This document shows positions 34,334 through 43,096 of a stretch of DNA of 64,000 bases, piece by piece. Numbering within the stretch: the first letter of the stretch is position 1; every line of letters begins with the position of its first letter. The position numbers were made by a program, and so were the translations under genes. The notes below the pieces were generated by a model. The model was not told where the DNA came from and did not search any database. It was given only the letters and a program-made list of their open reading frames with translations. Origin of the DNA: Kiritimatiellaceae bacterium (GTDB lineage: Bacteria; Verrucomicrobiota; Kiritimatiellia; Kiritimatiellales; Tichowtungiaceae); assembly GCA_013141415.1 (NCBI GenBank), contig JABFQY010000005.1, positions 1 to 64,000 on the forward strand. The letters are read 5' to 3'.

Positions 34334-35521
34334 TTATGATTCTGAAAGTCGTTTTTTCGGGGCTTCGAAAAGCAGGGTGTGGGCTTCGCGCAGGATGCCG
34401 GGAATGCGGTCGGCAAAGGGACTGTTTTTAAGAAACGGTTTGAGCGTCTTGTCGTCCACAGCGGCGGCGGGCTGTCCGGGGAACCAGTGTCCGGCGTTGC
34501 CCATGAGGTTGTAGCGCATTTTTCCGAACTCAACCATGTCGAGTCCTTTGGCGTAGGTCCAGAGCCGCAGAATTTCCGGGATGTTGATTTCTCCGGGAGT
34601 ATCAACCTGACGCGGGAGTCCTTCATGCCAGTGGTGAGTCCAGTCGGCACCGAGAGATTTTTCCAAGGCCTGAAAAAGGCGCGCTTCAATTTTTTCGATG
34701 ATTGGAAACTTTTCTTCCATTTTCTGAACGGCGGCGACGTGCTCAACCAAATCGGACGGTCGCGCGGCGCCGATGGAAAGAGTGTGAACACTTGGATCGC
34801 GCAGACAGTAGAGATCATTGAAGGCCATCGGCGTCAGTGGCTGGCAGAGGTCGATAAGTTTCGCTGGCGGCTCGTAGAGTCTGCCGCCTTTATCAACCGG
34901 GCTGATGATGAAAACGCCCATATCGCGTTTGATTGCGGCGTCAACTGGCGCGCGGTTGATCGGGTGATAGACAAAGTACCAGTGCAGGTTGACGTATTCA
35001 AAAAATCCGGTTTCGATGGCCTTAACGACAAGGTCGGCCGGGCCGTGTGTGGAAAATCCGATGTGCCGGCAGCGACCTTCTTTTTTGAGCCGCTCAAGCG
35101 CCGGAAAAGTCCGGATGGCTTGTTGCAATGTTTCTTCGTTATTGATGCCGTGAACGGAGAGCAGATCAACATGGTCGAGCTTGAGCGTGGCCATGGACAG
35201 TTCAAACGTTTCGAGAAATTCAGCCGGAGTCTCCTTGGTGTTGACCTTAGTCTGGACGATCATTTTGTCGCGCGGAAGCGCCGACAGAAATTTTCCGAGT
35301 TGGTATTCAGAGGTTCCGTAGCCGCGGGCGGTTTCGATGTGGTTAATGCCGAGGTCGAGCGCATATCGGACCGTGGCTTCGAGGTTCTTTTGATTTTCTT
35401 CTGTGACGGAATTGCGGGCCGCTTCATCGTCCTGCCACGATTGCTGATAGCGCATGCCGCCGCAGGTGATGACGGATAGTTGCAGTTCTGTTTTTCCAAA
35501 ACGACGTCTTGGTACGCTCAT
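34334..35521 (-). CDS. Aldo/keto reductase
   Basis: A 395-residue NAD(P)H-dependent reductase: TIM-barrel with '[19 protein letters not shown]', '[22 protein letters not shown]' (catalytic Tyr/Asp region), '[10 protein letters not shown]' and the cofactor segment '[16 protein letters not shown]'. The Lys block reads 'MIVQTKVN'. The C-terminus (about 295-395) is longer than in standard members and carries '[23 protein letters not shown]', but I do not see the Cys cluster of ferredoxin-like AKR fusions. Substrate unknown. It starts 3 bases after the upstream AEC gene's stop, so the two form an operon. Confidence 0.9.
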   Translation of the reverse strand: MSVPRRRFGKTELQLSVITCGGMRYQQSWQDDEAARNSVTEENQKNLEATVRYALDLGINHIETARGYGTSEYQLGKFLSALPRDKMIVQTKVNTKETPAEFLETFELSMATLKLDHVDLLSVHGINNEETLQQAIRTFPALERLKKEGRCRHIGFSTHGPADLVVKAIETGFFEYVNLHWYFVYHPINRAPVDAAIKRDMGVFIISPVDKGGRLYEPPAKLIDLCQPLTPMAFNDLYCLRDPSVHTLSIGAARPSDLVEHVAAVQKMEEKFPIIEKIEARLFQALEKSLGADWTHHWHEGLPRQVDTPGEINIPEILRLWTYAKGLDMVEFGKMRYNLMGNAGHWFPGQPAAAVDDKTLKPFLKNSPFADRIPGILREAHTLLFEAPKKRLSES

Positions 35522-35524
35522 AGA

Positions 35525-36460
35525 TTAACCTCCGAAGGCAACGATGATGCTCAGTGAAATCGCCGAGAGCAACGTGCTCACGACGATGATATGCGCGGCC
35601 ATCTCGCGGTCGCTGTCAAAAATATCGGCGAGTACATAGCTGGCCACAGCGGTCGGGCAGGCCAGATAGATGAGCAGCATCTGCCGCTCAACCGGCGGAA
35701 TATTCCAGAGCAGCGCAAGGCCGAGTCCAATCAGCGGCTGAATGAAAACTTTGATGCTGGATGCAGTGAAGGAGTGAAGTAACCCATTTCCAATTCCCTT
35801 AAAGGAAAGAGAGGAGCCGATGCTCAGCAAAGCCAGCGCAAGCGACGCGTCGCCCAGCGCGGAAAGAGAGCGCTGTATGGCCATCGGGAACCGGATCCCG
35901 TAAAAATTCAGCAGAAGGCCGGCGGCGCAGGCGATCAGCAGCGGGTTGCTTGCCAGTTGTTTAAAAAACAGCCGGATGGTTTGACTGTGGCTTTGCTGCT
36001 TCCGGTCGCTGTGTGCGAGCAGAACGGTGACAGACAGAACATTGTAGAAGACAATGGCCGGGGCCAGAGCAACGGTTGCCAGCGCTTCAACTCCGGGAGT
36101 GAGGCCGGACATGGAATAAAGGATGACCGGCAAACCGATGAAAGCGTTATTGGAACGAGCTGCGCCCTGAACAAAAGCACCGGCTGACCGGGGCTTTAGT
36201 CGCAACAGGAACACGGCACCATAACTGACCAGCACGGATCCGCAAGTTGCCGCAATCAAGAGTACGGACATTTGTGTGATATCACCGGAGTCGAAGGTGG
36301 CGTTGGTTACTTTATCAAGCAGCAGGGCGGGCAGGGCGACCCAATAGGTCAGCCGGTTCAGGCCCTTGGCGAGATCGTCAGAAAAAAAACCGGTGCGGCA
36401 GAGCAGGTTGCCGAGTGCAATAATCAGGAAGACTGGCATCAGGCTGTTGAGTACGTACAT
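35525..36460 (-). CDS. AEC family transporter (auxin efflux carrier-like)
   Basis: A 311-residue inner-membrane carrier with about ten hydrophobic segments: 'LMPVFLIIALGNLLCRTGFF', 'LTYWVALPALLLDKV', 'SNNAFIGLPVILYSM', 'LNFYGIRFPMAIQRSLSALGDASLALALLSIGSSL' and 'LIYLACPTAVASYVLADIF', matching the Mem_trans (AEC) family. Members export organic acids or auxin-like compounds; the substrate here is not known. ATG at 36460 is preferred over a TTG at 36496. No strong ribosome site is visible. Confidence 0.88.
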   Translation of the reverse strand: MYVLNSLMPVFLIIALGNLLCRTGFFSDDLAKGLNRLTYWVALPALLLDKVTNATFDSGDITQMSVLLIAATCGSVLVSYGAVFLLRLKPRSAGAFVQGAARSNNAFIGLPVILYSMSGLTPGVEALATVALAPAIVFYNVLSVTVLLAHSDRKQQSHSQTIRLFFKQLASNPLLIACAAGLLLNFYGIRFPMAIQRSLSALGDASLALALLSIGSSLSFKGIGNGLLHSFTASSIKVFIQPLIGLGLALLWNIPPVERQMLLIYLACPTAVASYVLADIFDSDREMAAHIIVVSTLLSAISLSIIVAFGG

Positions 36461-36566
36461 GGCGGAAAGAGTAGAGAGGAGCGGGGGTTGAAACAAGTGG
36501 AAAGGCGGCGAACAGTTCCGTTTGACATCACTGAGCTTTTACGTAGAATGCGCGCTTCTTTTTCAA

Positions 36567-36642
36567 GGCGGGATAGCTCAGTTGGTAGAGCAGGGGACTG
36601 AAAATCCCCGTGTCCTCGGTTCGATTCCGAGTCTCGCCACCA
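36567..36642 (+). tRNA. tRNA-Phe (GAA)
   Basis: A 76-nt cloverleaf: acceptor GGCGGGA pairs with TCTCGCC (one G-U), the D-arm contains AGCTCAGTTGGTAGAGC, anticodon stem GGGGA-CTGAAAA-TCCCC with GAA at 36600-36602, T-arm CTCGG-TTCGATT-CCGAG, and CCA is encoded. Confidence 0.97.
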
Positions 36643-36647
36643 AATTT

Positions 36648-36680
36648 AAAAACCGCTCTCCATCCAGAGGGCGGTTTTTT
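36648..36680 (+). terminator. Terminator of tRNA-Phe
   Basis: Arms AAACCGC and GCGGTTT with inner TCT/AGA pairing around CCATCC, followed by six T. It begins 6 bases after the tRNA. Confidence 0.88.
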
Positions 36681-36707
36681 TATATCGCAACATAACCGTA
36701 AACAAAA

Positions 36708-36740
36708 AGGCACCCCGCCGAAGCGGAGTGCCTTTTAAAT
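36708..36740 (-). terminator. Terminator of the 46-residue protein gene
   Basis: Arms AAGGCAC and GTGCCTT with CCCGC/GCGGA pairing inside; T-rich on the minus strand. A second A/T-rich hairpin (GAAAATACG / CGTATTTTC, 36745-36767) lies between it and the gene. Confidence 0.75.
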
Positions 36741-36809
36741 CCTGAAAATACGATTTTGCGTATTTTCGTTTATGGTGCCCTGCTGGAGGGCCTCCCGCGA
36801 CGGCGGGGG

Positions 36810-36950
36810 TTATTTCTGTTTTTTGTGAACTTTACGACCGAGTTTCTTGGCGAAGGCTTTGCAATTACGCCCCAGCGCCTTGAAGTCAATCTGAAGATCA
36901 AGCATTGCCTGATAGTCGTTCGGTTCGATTCCGAATCCGTATGGGAACAT
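36810..36950 (-). CDS. Small basic protein, 46 residues
   Basis: Begins MFPYGFGIEPNDYQAMLD, continues with a helix and ends in a very basic tail (AFAKKLGRKVHKKQK). ATG at 36950 has AAAGGAG nine bases upstream; the longer frame to 37157 lacks a ribosome site and runs through AT-rich non-coding DNA. A perfect palindrome TTTCCCAACCATTGGGAAA lies 59 bases upstream and a terminator follows, so it is a complete transcription unit. I do not recognise the family. The charge would suit nucleic-acid or ribosome binding, but that is a guess. Confidence 0.65.
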   Translation of the reverse strand: MFPYGFGIEPNDYQAMLDLQIDFKALGRNCKAFAKKLGRKVHKKQK

Positions 36951-37008
36951 CTTGATTTCTCCTTTCTTTCTTCTTGGAGGAAACCTTGCGGCGGCCTCCG
37001 TGGATATC

Positions 37009-37027
37009 TTTCCCAACCATTGGGAAA
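37009..37027. promoter_or_regulatory. Perfect 19-bp interrupted palindrome
   Basis: TTTCCCAACCATTGGGAAA: eight-base arms pair exactly around CCA. It lies upstream of the 46-residue protein gene in an AT-rich promoter-like region. Best of a group of similar sites in the window (4031, 9771, 44021, 52074). Confidence 0.5.
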
Positions 37028-37226
37028 GTAAATCTTGCTGCCTTTTTACTCTTACTGGAGGGGAAGTCAATAGGACAAATGTTAAATTTTTGTTAGAACA
37101 GATTGTGATATTAAAACATACACTGCTGTTCGTTAGCGTATTTCGCATAAACAGCAACTAAAACCATCCCATTTAAAGAGTTTTGTAGTTGATCCGAATA
37201 GTACTGAAATTTGTCGGGGAAACAGG

Positions 37227-38990
37227 CTACCAAGTCAGTGTAAGTGACGCGCCCGCAAATCGTTCCGGAGGGCGCTGGCCGGGGAAGGCTTGGAAGTCGT
37301 CGTTCCAGGCATTGTTCAGCAGGAGCGATAGTGTGGCGTAATCGGCCTTTGGCGGGGTGAAGCGGACGACGAACGAACTGTCGGCACCGAAACTTCCATT
37401 TTGGCGCACGTTGTTATCCGTCTGCCAGCGGAGCGACTGCACCGTGCCGATCTCGACCGGCTTGATCGGCCGCCAGAGCAGAGAGGCCTGCGCAAGATGT
37501 TCGGGATAATCAAGGGCGTAGCGCGAGGCGTAATTCCCAAAATCGGCCGCTGTGAGGTCTTTGTATATCCAGGTATAGGCAAACTGCATTTCGATATTTT
37601 GCGCCGGATACCAGCCGAGGCGCGTTTCGGTGCCGAATACGTCCAGATCGCCGATGTTTGTGGCAGTCCATCGGGCTGCGGAGTTGGCTTTCATCCAGTC
37701 CACGGTGTTTTGCGAGTGGCGGTGAAATGCGGCGACTTTCCAGTCGGTATGTTCCGACGGCGTTCCCTTGAATCCGGTCTCCGTCTGCTGTTCGATTTGC
37801 GGTTGCAAGCCGGTATTGCCAAGACTGAAGGGAGAGTTGTAGTTCAGTTCCGTGTAAGAAGGCTGGCGGACGGTTTCGGTATAAGAAATAAACGTGGTCA
37901 GGTTGTCGGAAAGAAGATATTCAGCGCCGGCCTGCGGAAGCCAGTATGGCGAATCGCCGGAGAAGAATTCACTGCGCGCTCCGGCGGTTACTTTCAGCCG
38001 GTCGCCGCGCCATCGCGGCAGCAGTGAAACGCCGCCGCGAGTGCGGCTGAAGTGACCGAGCGGTCCGGATCCGTCACTGGCAATACGTTCTTCGTCTGCA
38101 TCGGCGCGCCAGCCGAGCGCCCAGCCGTTGACTTCCAGCGTACGGCCGTCGAAGAAGGCTGAGCTGACCTGAGAACGGTGTTGATTGAGATAGGAATAGG
38201 TCGGCAAAGAGTAATCATCTTTGAATTCGTGCCATGAGATTCCGCCGCGCAGATAGTCTTCGTCCGGATTGCCTTTGCGGGCGGCGAGATAAAGCAGGGT
38301 ATCCTCGGTTTTTTCGTTCGCCGGAACTGTATCGCTCACACCGTAATAACCGCGCGCGCCGAATTTCTTTTCCTGCCGGGCGGCCAGAAGATCGACCTGC
38401 ACATCGTCTGCACGGTGCTGGAGGTGGGCTCCGGCATAGTCGCGGTCGTAATTGTTATCGGGATAGTCAACGCCTTCAGCTGACTCGCGGCCGGCGAAGA
38501 CGCCGATGCCGAGGTGATCAGTGAGCATTTGCTGCACCAGCGCGCTCTGCCAGTCGCGGTGATCCGAGCCGACACCCGCTTCCAGCTGTCTTTTTCCAAT
38601 GATTGGAAGCAGACCGAAGCCGACCGTGCCGGTGAGATGTCCGCCCTGATTGTCGAGGCCGGTCAGCACCGCCGGACGCGAAAGCATCACGGCGGGCACC
38701 GGCAGTTCAGCGTTAAAATGTTCGGTCTGCGGATTACGCAACGTCAGCCCGCCTAGCGAAAGACCTGCGCCGCTGAAGGAACTGCCGCGTACGGAAAGGT
38801 CGTTTTGCGAACCGCCCTGCGAATTGAGTACCACGCCAGGTTCGGCGCGCAGCACTTCATGAATTGCCGCGTTTCCGGCGGTTTGGGCCGCGGCCGTCAC
38901 CACAATCGGCGGAATATTGGTGGCAAGCTCTTCGGCATAGAGAGAGCTGACTGTGAGAAGAAGCGCAGTTGCGATAAAATTTGTCTTCAT
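37227..38990 (-). CDS. TonB-dependent outer-membrane receptor (BtuB-like)
   Basis: A 587-residue receptor. Signal peptide MKTNFIATALLLTVSSLYA, then a TonB-box-like PPIVVTAA, a plug domain (about 35-135, with 'SQNDLSVRGSSFSGAGLSLGGLTLRNPQTEHFNAELP') and a 22-strand-type barrel ending 'FAGASLTLTW'. It would take up a metal chelate, vitamin or oligosaccharide using TonB energy. The plug resembles that of cobalamin/siderophore receptors, but I found no cobalamin riboswitch in the roughly 100-base leader, and no neighbouring uptake genes. ATG at 38990 gives the signal peptide; the frame to 39041 adds only a charged stretch. Confidence 0.9.
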   Translation of the reverse strand: MKTNFIATALLLTVSSLYAEELATNIPPIVVTAAAQTAGNAAIHEVLRAEPGVVLNSQGGSQNDLSVRGSSFSGAGLSLGGLTLRNPQTEHFNAELPVPAVMLSRPAVLTGLDNQGGHLTGTVGFGLLPIIGKRQLEAGVGSDHRDWQSALVQQMLTDHLGIGVFAGRESAEGVDYPDNNYDRDYAGAHLQHRADDVQVDLLAARQEKKFGARGYYGVSDTVPANEKTEDTLLYLAARKGNPDEDYLRGGISWHEFKDDYSLPTYSYLNQHRSQVSSAFFDGRTLEVNGWALGWRADADEERIASDGSGPLGHFSRTRGGVSLLPRWRGDRLKVTAGARSEFFSGDSPYWLPQAGAEYLLSDNLTTFISYTETVRQPSYTELNYNSPFSLGNTGLQPQIEQQTETGFKGTPSEHTDWKVAAFHRHSQNTVDWMKANSAARWTATNIGDLDVFGTETRLGWYPAQNIEMQFAYTWIYKDLTAADFGNYASRYALDYPEHLAQASLLWRPIKPVEIGTVQSLRWQTDNNVRQNGSFGADSSFVVRFTPPKADYATLSLLLNNAWNDDFQAFPGQRPPERFAGASLTLTW

Positions 38991-39093
38991 AATATTTTTC
39001 CGGAACGTATTCTCTCCCCGTTCAGGTTTTGAGCCGGACAAGCTACCGGAATATCCGATGAAGTCGATCGTTTTTTAAGGAAAGGAATTCGTT

Positions 39094-40785
39094 ATGAACA
39101 GTGACAGAGTAAAAAAAGGAATGGAACGCGCGCCCCACCGCAGTCTGATGCATGCCACCGGACTAACCGACGCCGACATCCAGAAACCATTCATCGCCGT
39201 CTGCAACTCCTTCAACGAAGTGATTCCCGGCCATGTTCATCTCAATCAGGTTGGACGCCTCATCTGTGAAGCGGTCCGCGAAGCCGGCGGAACGCCGCGC
39301 GAGTTCAATGTCATCGGCGTTTGCGACGGAATTGCCATGGGCCACGAAGGGATGAAATATTCTCTGCCGAGCCGCGAACTGATCGCCGACAGCGTGGAAA
39401 CGATGGTTCAGGCTCACGCCTTTGACGCCATGATCTGTATTCCCAACTGCGACAAAATCGTTCCCGGTATGCTGATGGGCGCGGTTCGTTGCAATATCCC
39501 GACGATTTTCGCCAGCGGCGGCCCGATGGCGGCCGGTCGGCTGGAAGACGGTCGCGTCGTTGACCTCATCAGTGTTTTCGAAGGCGTGGCGCAGTGCAAG
39601 GCCGGTAAAATGAGCGAAGAAGATTTGTTGAAGCTTGAATGTGCTGCATGTCCCGGCGCTGGTTCGTGCTCCGGTATGTTCACGGCCAACTCGATGAACT
39701 GTCTGTGCGAAGCGATCGGTATGGCGCTGCCCGGCAACGGTACTTTGCTGGCGATTGAACCGGCTCGCCGCGAACTCTGGAAAGAAGCCGCGCGTCGCGC
39801 CGTCGCCATGGCCAAAGCCAACGGCCCGAAGCCGCGCGATATCGTCACGCACGATTCCATCGACAATGCCTTCGTGCTCGATATGGCGATGGGCGGCAGC
39901 ACCAACACCGTTCTGCATACGCTCGCCGTCGCCAACGAAGCGGGCGTCGACTACAACCTCGAACGCATCAACCAGCTTTCCAAAACCACGCCGAACATTT
40001 GCAAGGTTTCGCCGTCGTCGAATTTCCATATCGAAGACGTGCGCGACGCCGGCGGCATCAGCGCAATCCTTGGCGAAATCAGCAAAATCAAAGGACTGCT
40101 CAAGTTAGATTGCCCGACGGTCAGCGGCAAAACGCTCGGACAGAATATCGCCGGAGCTGTCAGCAAAAACGAAAAGTGCATTCATAAAGTCGAAAACGCC
40201 TACAGCAAAGAAGGCGGACTCGCCATCCTGCGCGGCAATATTGCCGAAGCGGGTGCTGTTGTGAAGAGCGCGGGCGTTGATCCGAAGATGCTGGTTCATA
40301 AAGGCCCGGCGGTTATTTTTGAATCGCAGGAAGAAGCCTGCGAAGGAATTCTCGGCGGCAAAGTCAAAGCGGGCGACGTCGTCGTTATCCGCTACGAAGG
40401 CCCGAAAGGCGGACCCGGTATGCAGGAAATGCTCGCGCCCACCAGCTACATCATGGGGCAGGGACTTGGCGACAAAGTCGCGCTCATCACCGACGGACGG
40501 TTCAGCGGCGGAACGCGCGGCGCCTGCATCGGCCATATTTCGCCCGAAGCGGCGGAAGGCGGACCGATCGGTCTGCTGAAGACCGGCGACATCATCGAAA
40601 TCGATATTCCGAACCGCAAACTGCACGCCGAAGTTTCCGACAAGGAATTCGCCACGCGCAAAAAATCGTGGAAGAAGCCCGCGCCGCGCTACACCACCGG
40701 CTGGCTCGCCCGCTACGCCTCGCTCGCCACCAACGCCAGCAACGGCGCGGTGCTGAAATCCCAGTGCGACGTCTGCGACGTATAA
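39094..40785 (+). CDS. ilvD: Dihydroxy-acid dehydratase
   Basis: A 563-residue Fe-S dehydratase that forms 2-oxoisovalerate and 2-oxo-3-methylvalerate in branched-chain amino-acid synthesis. Seen are the cluster cysteines in '[17 protein letters not shown]' and '[20 protein letters not shown]', and the C-terminal '[32 protein letters not shown]'. Full length. AAGGAAAGGA lies before the ATG. Other ilv genes are not in the window. Its products are the kind of substrate expected for the E1 part of the 6393-9710 fusion. Confidence 0.97.
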   Translation: MNSDRVKKGMERAPHRSLMHATGLTDADIQKPFIAVCNSFNEVIPGHVHLNQVGRLICEAVREAGGTPREFNVIGVCDGIAMGHEGMKYSLPSRELIADSVETMVQAHAFDAMICIPNCDKIVPGMLMGAVRCNIPTIFASGGPMAAGRLEDGRVVDLISVFEGVAQCKAGKMSEEDLLKLECAACPGAGSCSGMFTANSMNCLCEAIGMALPGNGTLLAIEPARRELWKEAARRAVAMAKANGPKPRDIVTHDSIDNAFVLDMAMGGSTNTVLHTLAVANEAGVDYNLERINQLSKTTPNICKVSPSSNFHIEDVRDAGGISAILGEISKIKGLLKLDCPTVSGKTLGQNIAGAVSKNEKCIHKVENAYSKEGGLAILRGNIAEAGAVVKSAGVDPKMLVHKGPAVIFESQEEACEGILGGKVKAGDVVVIRYEGPKGGPGMQEMLAPTSYIMGQGLGDKVALITDGRFSGGTRGACIGHISPEAAEGGPIGLLKTGDIIEIDIPNRKLHAEVSDKEFATRKKSWKKPAPRYTTGWLARYASLATNASNGAVLKSQCDVCDV

Positions 40786-40791
40786 GCGGAA

Positions 40792-41541
40792 ATGAAGAAA
40801 AGACAAAAAATCGGTTGGGGTGTCGTCGTCATAGCGTTGGCGGTTGTGGCCTACAAATACTTTTTCGGCTATCAAACCAGCTTCGCAATTCTCGTTCGGC
40901 ACAATCGGGAACCATGGATGGATATTGTGCCAAAACCGATGGCAGTCGGTCTGTATACAGAGCCGGTGACAAAACTTAAGGCCTTCGACTACAGTTTTTC
41001 CGTGCCGTGGCCGGACTGTTCTCAGCCCGCATGGATGGTAAGAACATCTCTTGTGGCATGGGCTTGTTCAGGATCAAATGTCACAGTTGTGTGCTTTGCT
41101 CCGACCGAAGGGTTGTGCAGTTCAATTATTCCTGACACGTCGAGTGAAAGTGCTGAATACAGACAAGCGATGATAAAGTGGTTGGGGATGGAGAATGTTA
41201 CACTCACAAATTCTCACATATTCGCAAAAGCAATGGAGGTGACTCCTGGGGATTTTTCCCCGTTTGGCCCAAGACGCGAGGCTGCATTTAAATTCATGCT
41301 GTTTCTTATAAAAACGATGTGCATGTCGCCAAAAGCGCACGAAATTTATTCCTTTGATCAAGGTGATATAAAAGGGTTCCAGTTCGGGAATCCTTCAATA
41401 GATCGCCGTGTTAATCTTTGTCTTTTTGATCGGATGGATCGCGAGGTAGAGATAACCATCGGAACGCGCACCAACTCACCGGTTCGGCTGACGCAGGCGG
41501 ACATCAACACAATCATCACGACGTTTTCGAGCGAGCCGTAA
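40792..41541 (+). CDS. Hypothetical membrane-anchored protein
   Basis: A 249-residue protein with one N-terminal membrane segment (KIGWGVVVIALAVVAYKYFFG) and an outward domain with six cysteines, including 'VPWPDCSQPAW' and 'AWACSGSNVTVVCFAPTEGLC'. It is 6 bases after ilvD. Its middle part is poorer in GC and uses rarer codons than its neighbours, which may indicate acquired or relaxed sequence. I do not recognise the family. Confidence 0.65.
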   Translation: MKKRQKIGWGVVVIALAVVAYKYFFGYQTSFAILVRHNREPWMDIVPKPMAVGLYTEPVTKLKAFDYSFSVPWPDCSQPAWMVRTSLVAWACSGSNVTVVCFAPTEGLCSSIIPDTSSESAEYRQAMIKWLGMENVTLTNSHIFAKAMEVTPGDFSPFGPRREAAFKFMLFLIKTMCMSPKAHEIYSFDQGDIKGFQFGNPSIDRRVNLCLFDRMDREVEITIGTRTNSPVRLTQADINTIITTFSSEP

Positions 41542-41562
41542 AGAGGTTCGACGTATAAAAGT

Positions 41563-41602
41563 AAACGGCGGCTTCCGTGTGGAAAGCCGCCGTTTGTTTT
41601 TC
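41563..41602. terminator. Bidirectional terminator
   Basis: Arms AAACGGCGGCTTCC and GGAAAGCCGCCGTTT around GTGT, then GTTTTT. It lies between the plus-strand hypothetical gene and the convergent acetylesterase gene. Confidence 0.88.
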
Positions 41603-41614
41603 AGTTCCGGAGAA

Positions 41615-43033
41615 CTATTTGACGGTTGCGCGGAAGGCGGAGGCAGGCAGTCCGGTTCCATTCGCCAGGTTCGGCATAGCGAGTTTGTGCCAGGCAAAGC
41701 GCATGGCGACCGGCTCGGCGACTTCGGGTGAACGGATGATGATGCCATTGTCTTTAATTACCGCCTGCGCCGGTTTGAACACGCCGTCGGCTCCGGCGAT
41801 TTCAAACCAGTCCGGCGATTTTCCGTCGCGGGTGGTGAGGCCTTCGGCTGAATCGAATGTAACTTTCAGTCCGCCGGGAGTTTTCTCCAATGCCTTGAAG
41901 GTCGGGCCGGAGCAGACGTTTTTCTTGTTGTAGTTGCGGGCTTCTGCCAGCAATGCAAGGCGGGTGCCGGGAATTTCTTTATTCGGCGGGTGGATGTTAT
42001 TGGTCGTGGCGTAATCACTGACGACCGCCATGCCGGTGTTCGGAATATTTTTTTCAATGGCGGCCTGCGCTTCCCAGAAGGTCGGCAGGACGGAAGGCTC
42101 TTCGTTTTTATAGTGGAACGGAGCGATCTGCACGAAATAGAACGGGAAGTTGTAGCCCCATAACGCCCGCCAGCCGTTCACCAGCGCTCTGGTTTTATCC
42201 ACGTACAGCATGCCGTCCGTGCGGTTTGCTTCGCCCTGATACCAGATGGCTCCGCGAATTGCGAAAGGAATGTGGGCGGCGATCATGCCGTTATAAAGAG
42301 CGGTCGGAGTTTGCTGCGGGCCCTTTTCATTCAGTTGCAGTGCGTTCTGTGTGCGCTGGTAGATATCCTGCAGAGACGCCACGTTTTTAAATCCGCGCGG
42401 CGGCGTCCACGGTTCAATCCGGGTTCCGCCCCATGCGCTCAGCAGAAGTCCAACCGGCACATTTAGATCCTGATGCAGTTTGCGCCCGAAGTAATAAGCG
42501 GTGGCGGAAAAAGATTTTACAGTTTCGGACGTGCAGATGTTCCATTCCGCCTTAACGGTTTCGAGCGGCGTTGCGGAGGGAACCAACGGAGTGTTGAAAA
42601 GCCGTATCTGCGGATAGTTCGCTGCGGCGATGGATGCTTCTGCATTTTCACAGGGCGAGTTTGACCATCCTTCCATCGGCATCTGCATGTTGGACTGGCC
42701 GGAACAGAGCCAGACTTCGCCGACCAAGACATCGTTGAATGTCGATTTCTGATTGCCGATTGAAGAGGAGACGATCAATTCGCGGGATTCGGAAGAGGCC
42801 GGCATCGGAGCCAGATTCGCCCGCCATTTTCCATTGGTCGCGGCGACGACGGTTTTTGTTTGGTCGGCAAACTGAATCGTAATCGTTGCTCCGGGATCGG
42901 CTTTGCCCCAGACCGGCACACTCAGCTCGCGCTGGAGCACCATGTGGTCCGAAAAGACAGCAGGCAGGCTTAACTCAGCCGCAAGACAACTGTTCGACAG
43001 GATGGCGATGAACAGGATGAGACGCTTGATCAT
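41615..43033 (-). CDS. Sialate O-acetylesterase family protein
   Basis: A 472-residue secreted SGNH-fold esterase that would remove acetyl groups from sialic acid or other sugars. Signal peptide MIKRLILFIAILSNSCLAA, an N-terminal beta domain ('LPAVFSDHMVLQRELSVPVWG'), then block I 'WLCSGQSNMQMPM' (catalytic Ser), 'IRGAIWYQGEANR' and the His block 'TNNIHPPNKEIPGTRLA'. GGAGG precedes the ATG at 43033. It is one of four such esterases within 10.5 kb; this copy lacks the C-terminal repeats found in 47480-52057. Confidence 0.93.
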   Translation of the reverse strand: MIKRLILFIAILSNSCLAAELSLPAVFSDHMVLQRELSVPVWGKADPGATITIQFADQTKTVVAATNGKWRANLAPMPASSESRELIVSSSIGNQKSTFNDVLVGEVWLCSGQSNMQMPMEGWSNSPCENAEASIAAANYPQIRLFNTPLVPSATPLETVKAEWNICTSETVKSFSATAYYFGRKLHQDLNVPVGLLLSAWGGTRIEPWTPPRGFKNVASLQDIYQRTQNALQLNEKGPQQTPTALYNGMIAAHIPFAIRGAIWYQGEANRTDGMLYVDKTRALVNGWRALWGYNFPFYFVQIAPFHYKNEEPSVLPTFWEAQAAIEKNIPNTGMAVVSDYATTNNIHPPNKEIPGTRLALLAEARNYNKKNVCSGPTFKALEKTPGGLKVTFDSAEGLTTRDGKSPDWFEIAGADGVFKPAQAVIKDNGIIIRSPEVAEPVAMRFAWHKLAMPNLANGTGLPASAFRATVK

Positions 43034-43096
43034 AAAACCTCCAGATGTTGAATGTTCGGAAATATACACGGCTTTCGTCAGAAGGCAATCGCGGCC

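Noticed and set aside
34379-35479. 366-residue plus-strand frame
   Set aside because: Shadow of the aldo/keto reductase gene on the other strand, which has clear family motifs.
38991-39093. Cobalamin riboswitch before the TonB receptor
   Set aside because: The roughly 100-base interval is too short and lacks a B12-box-like sequence.
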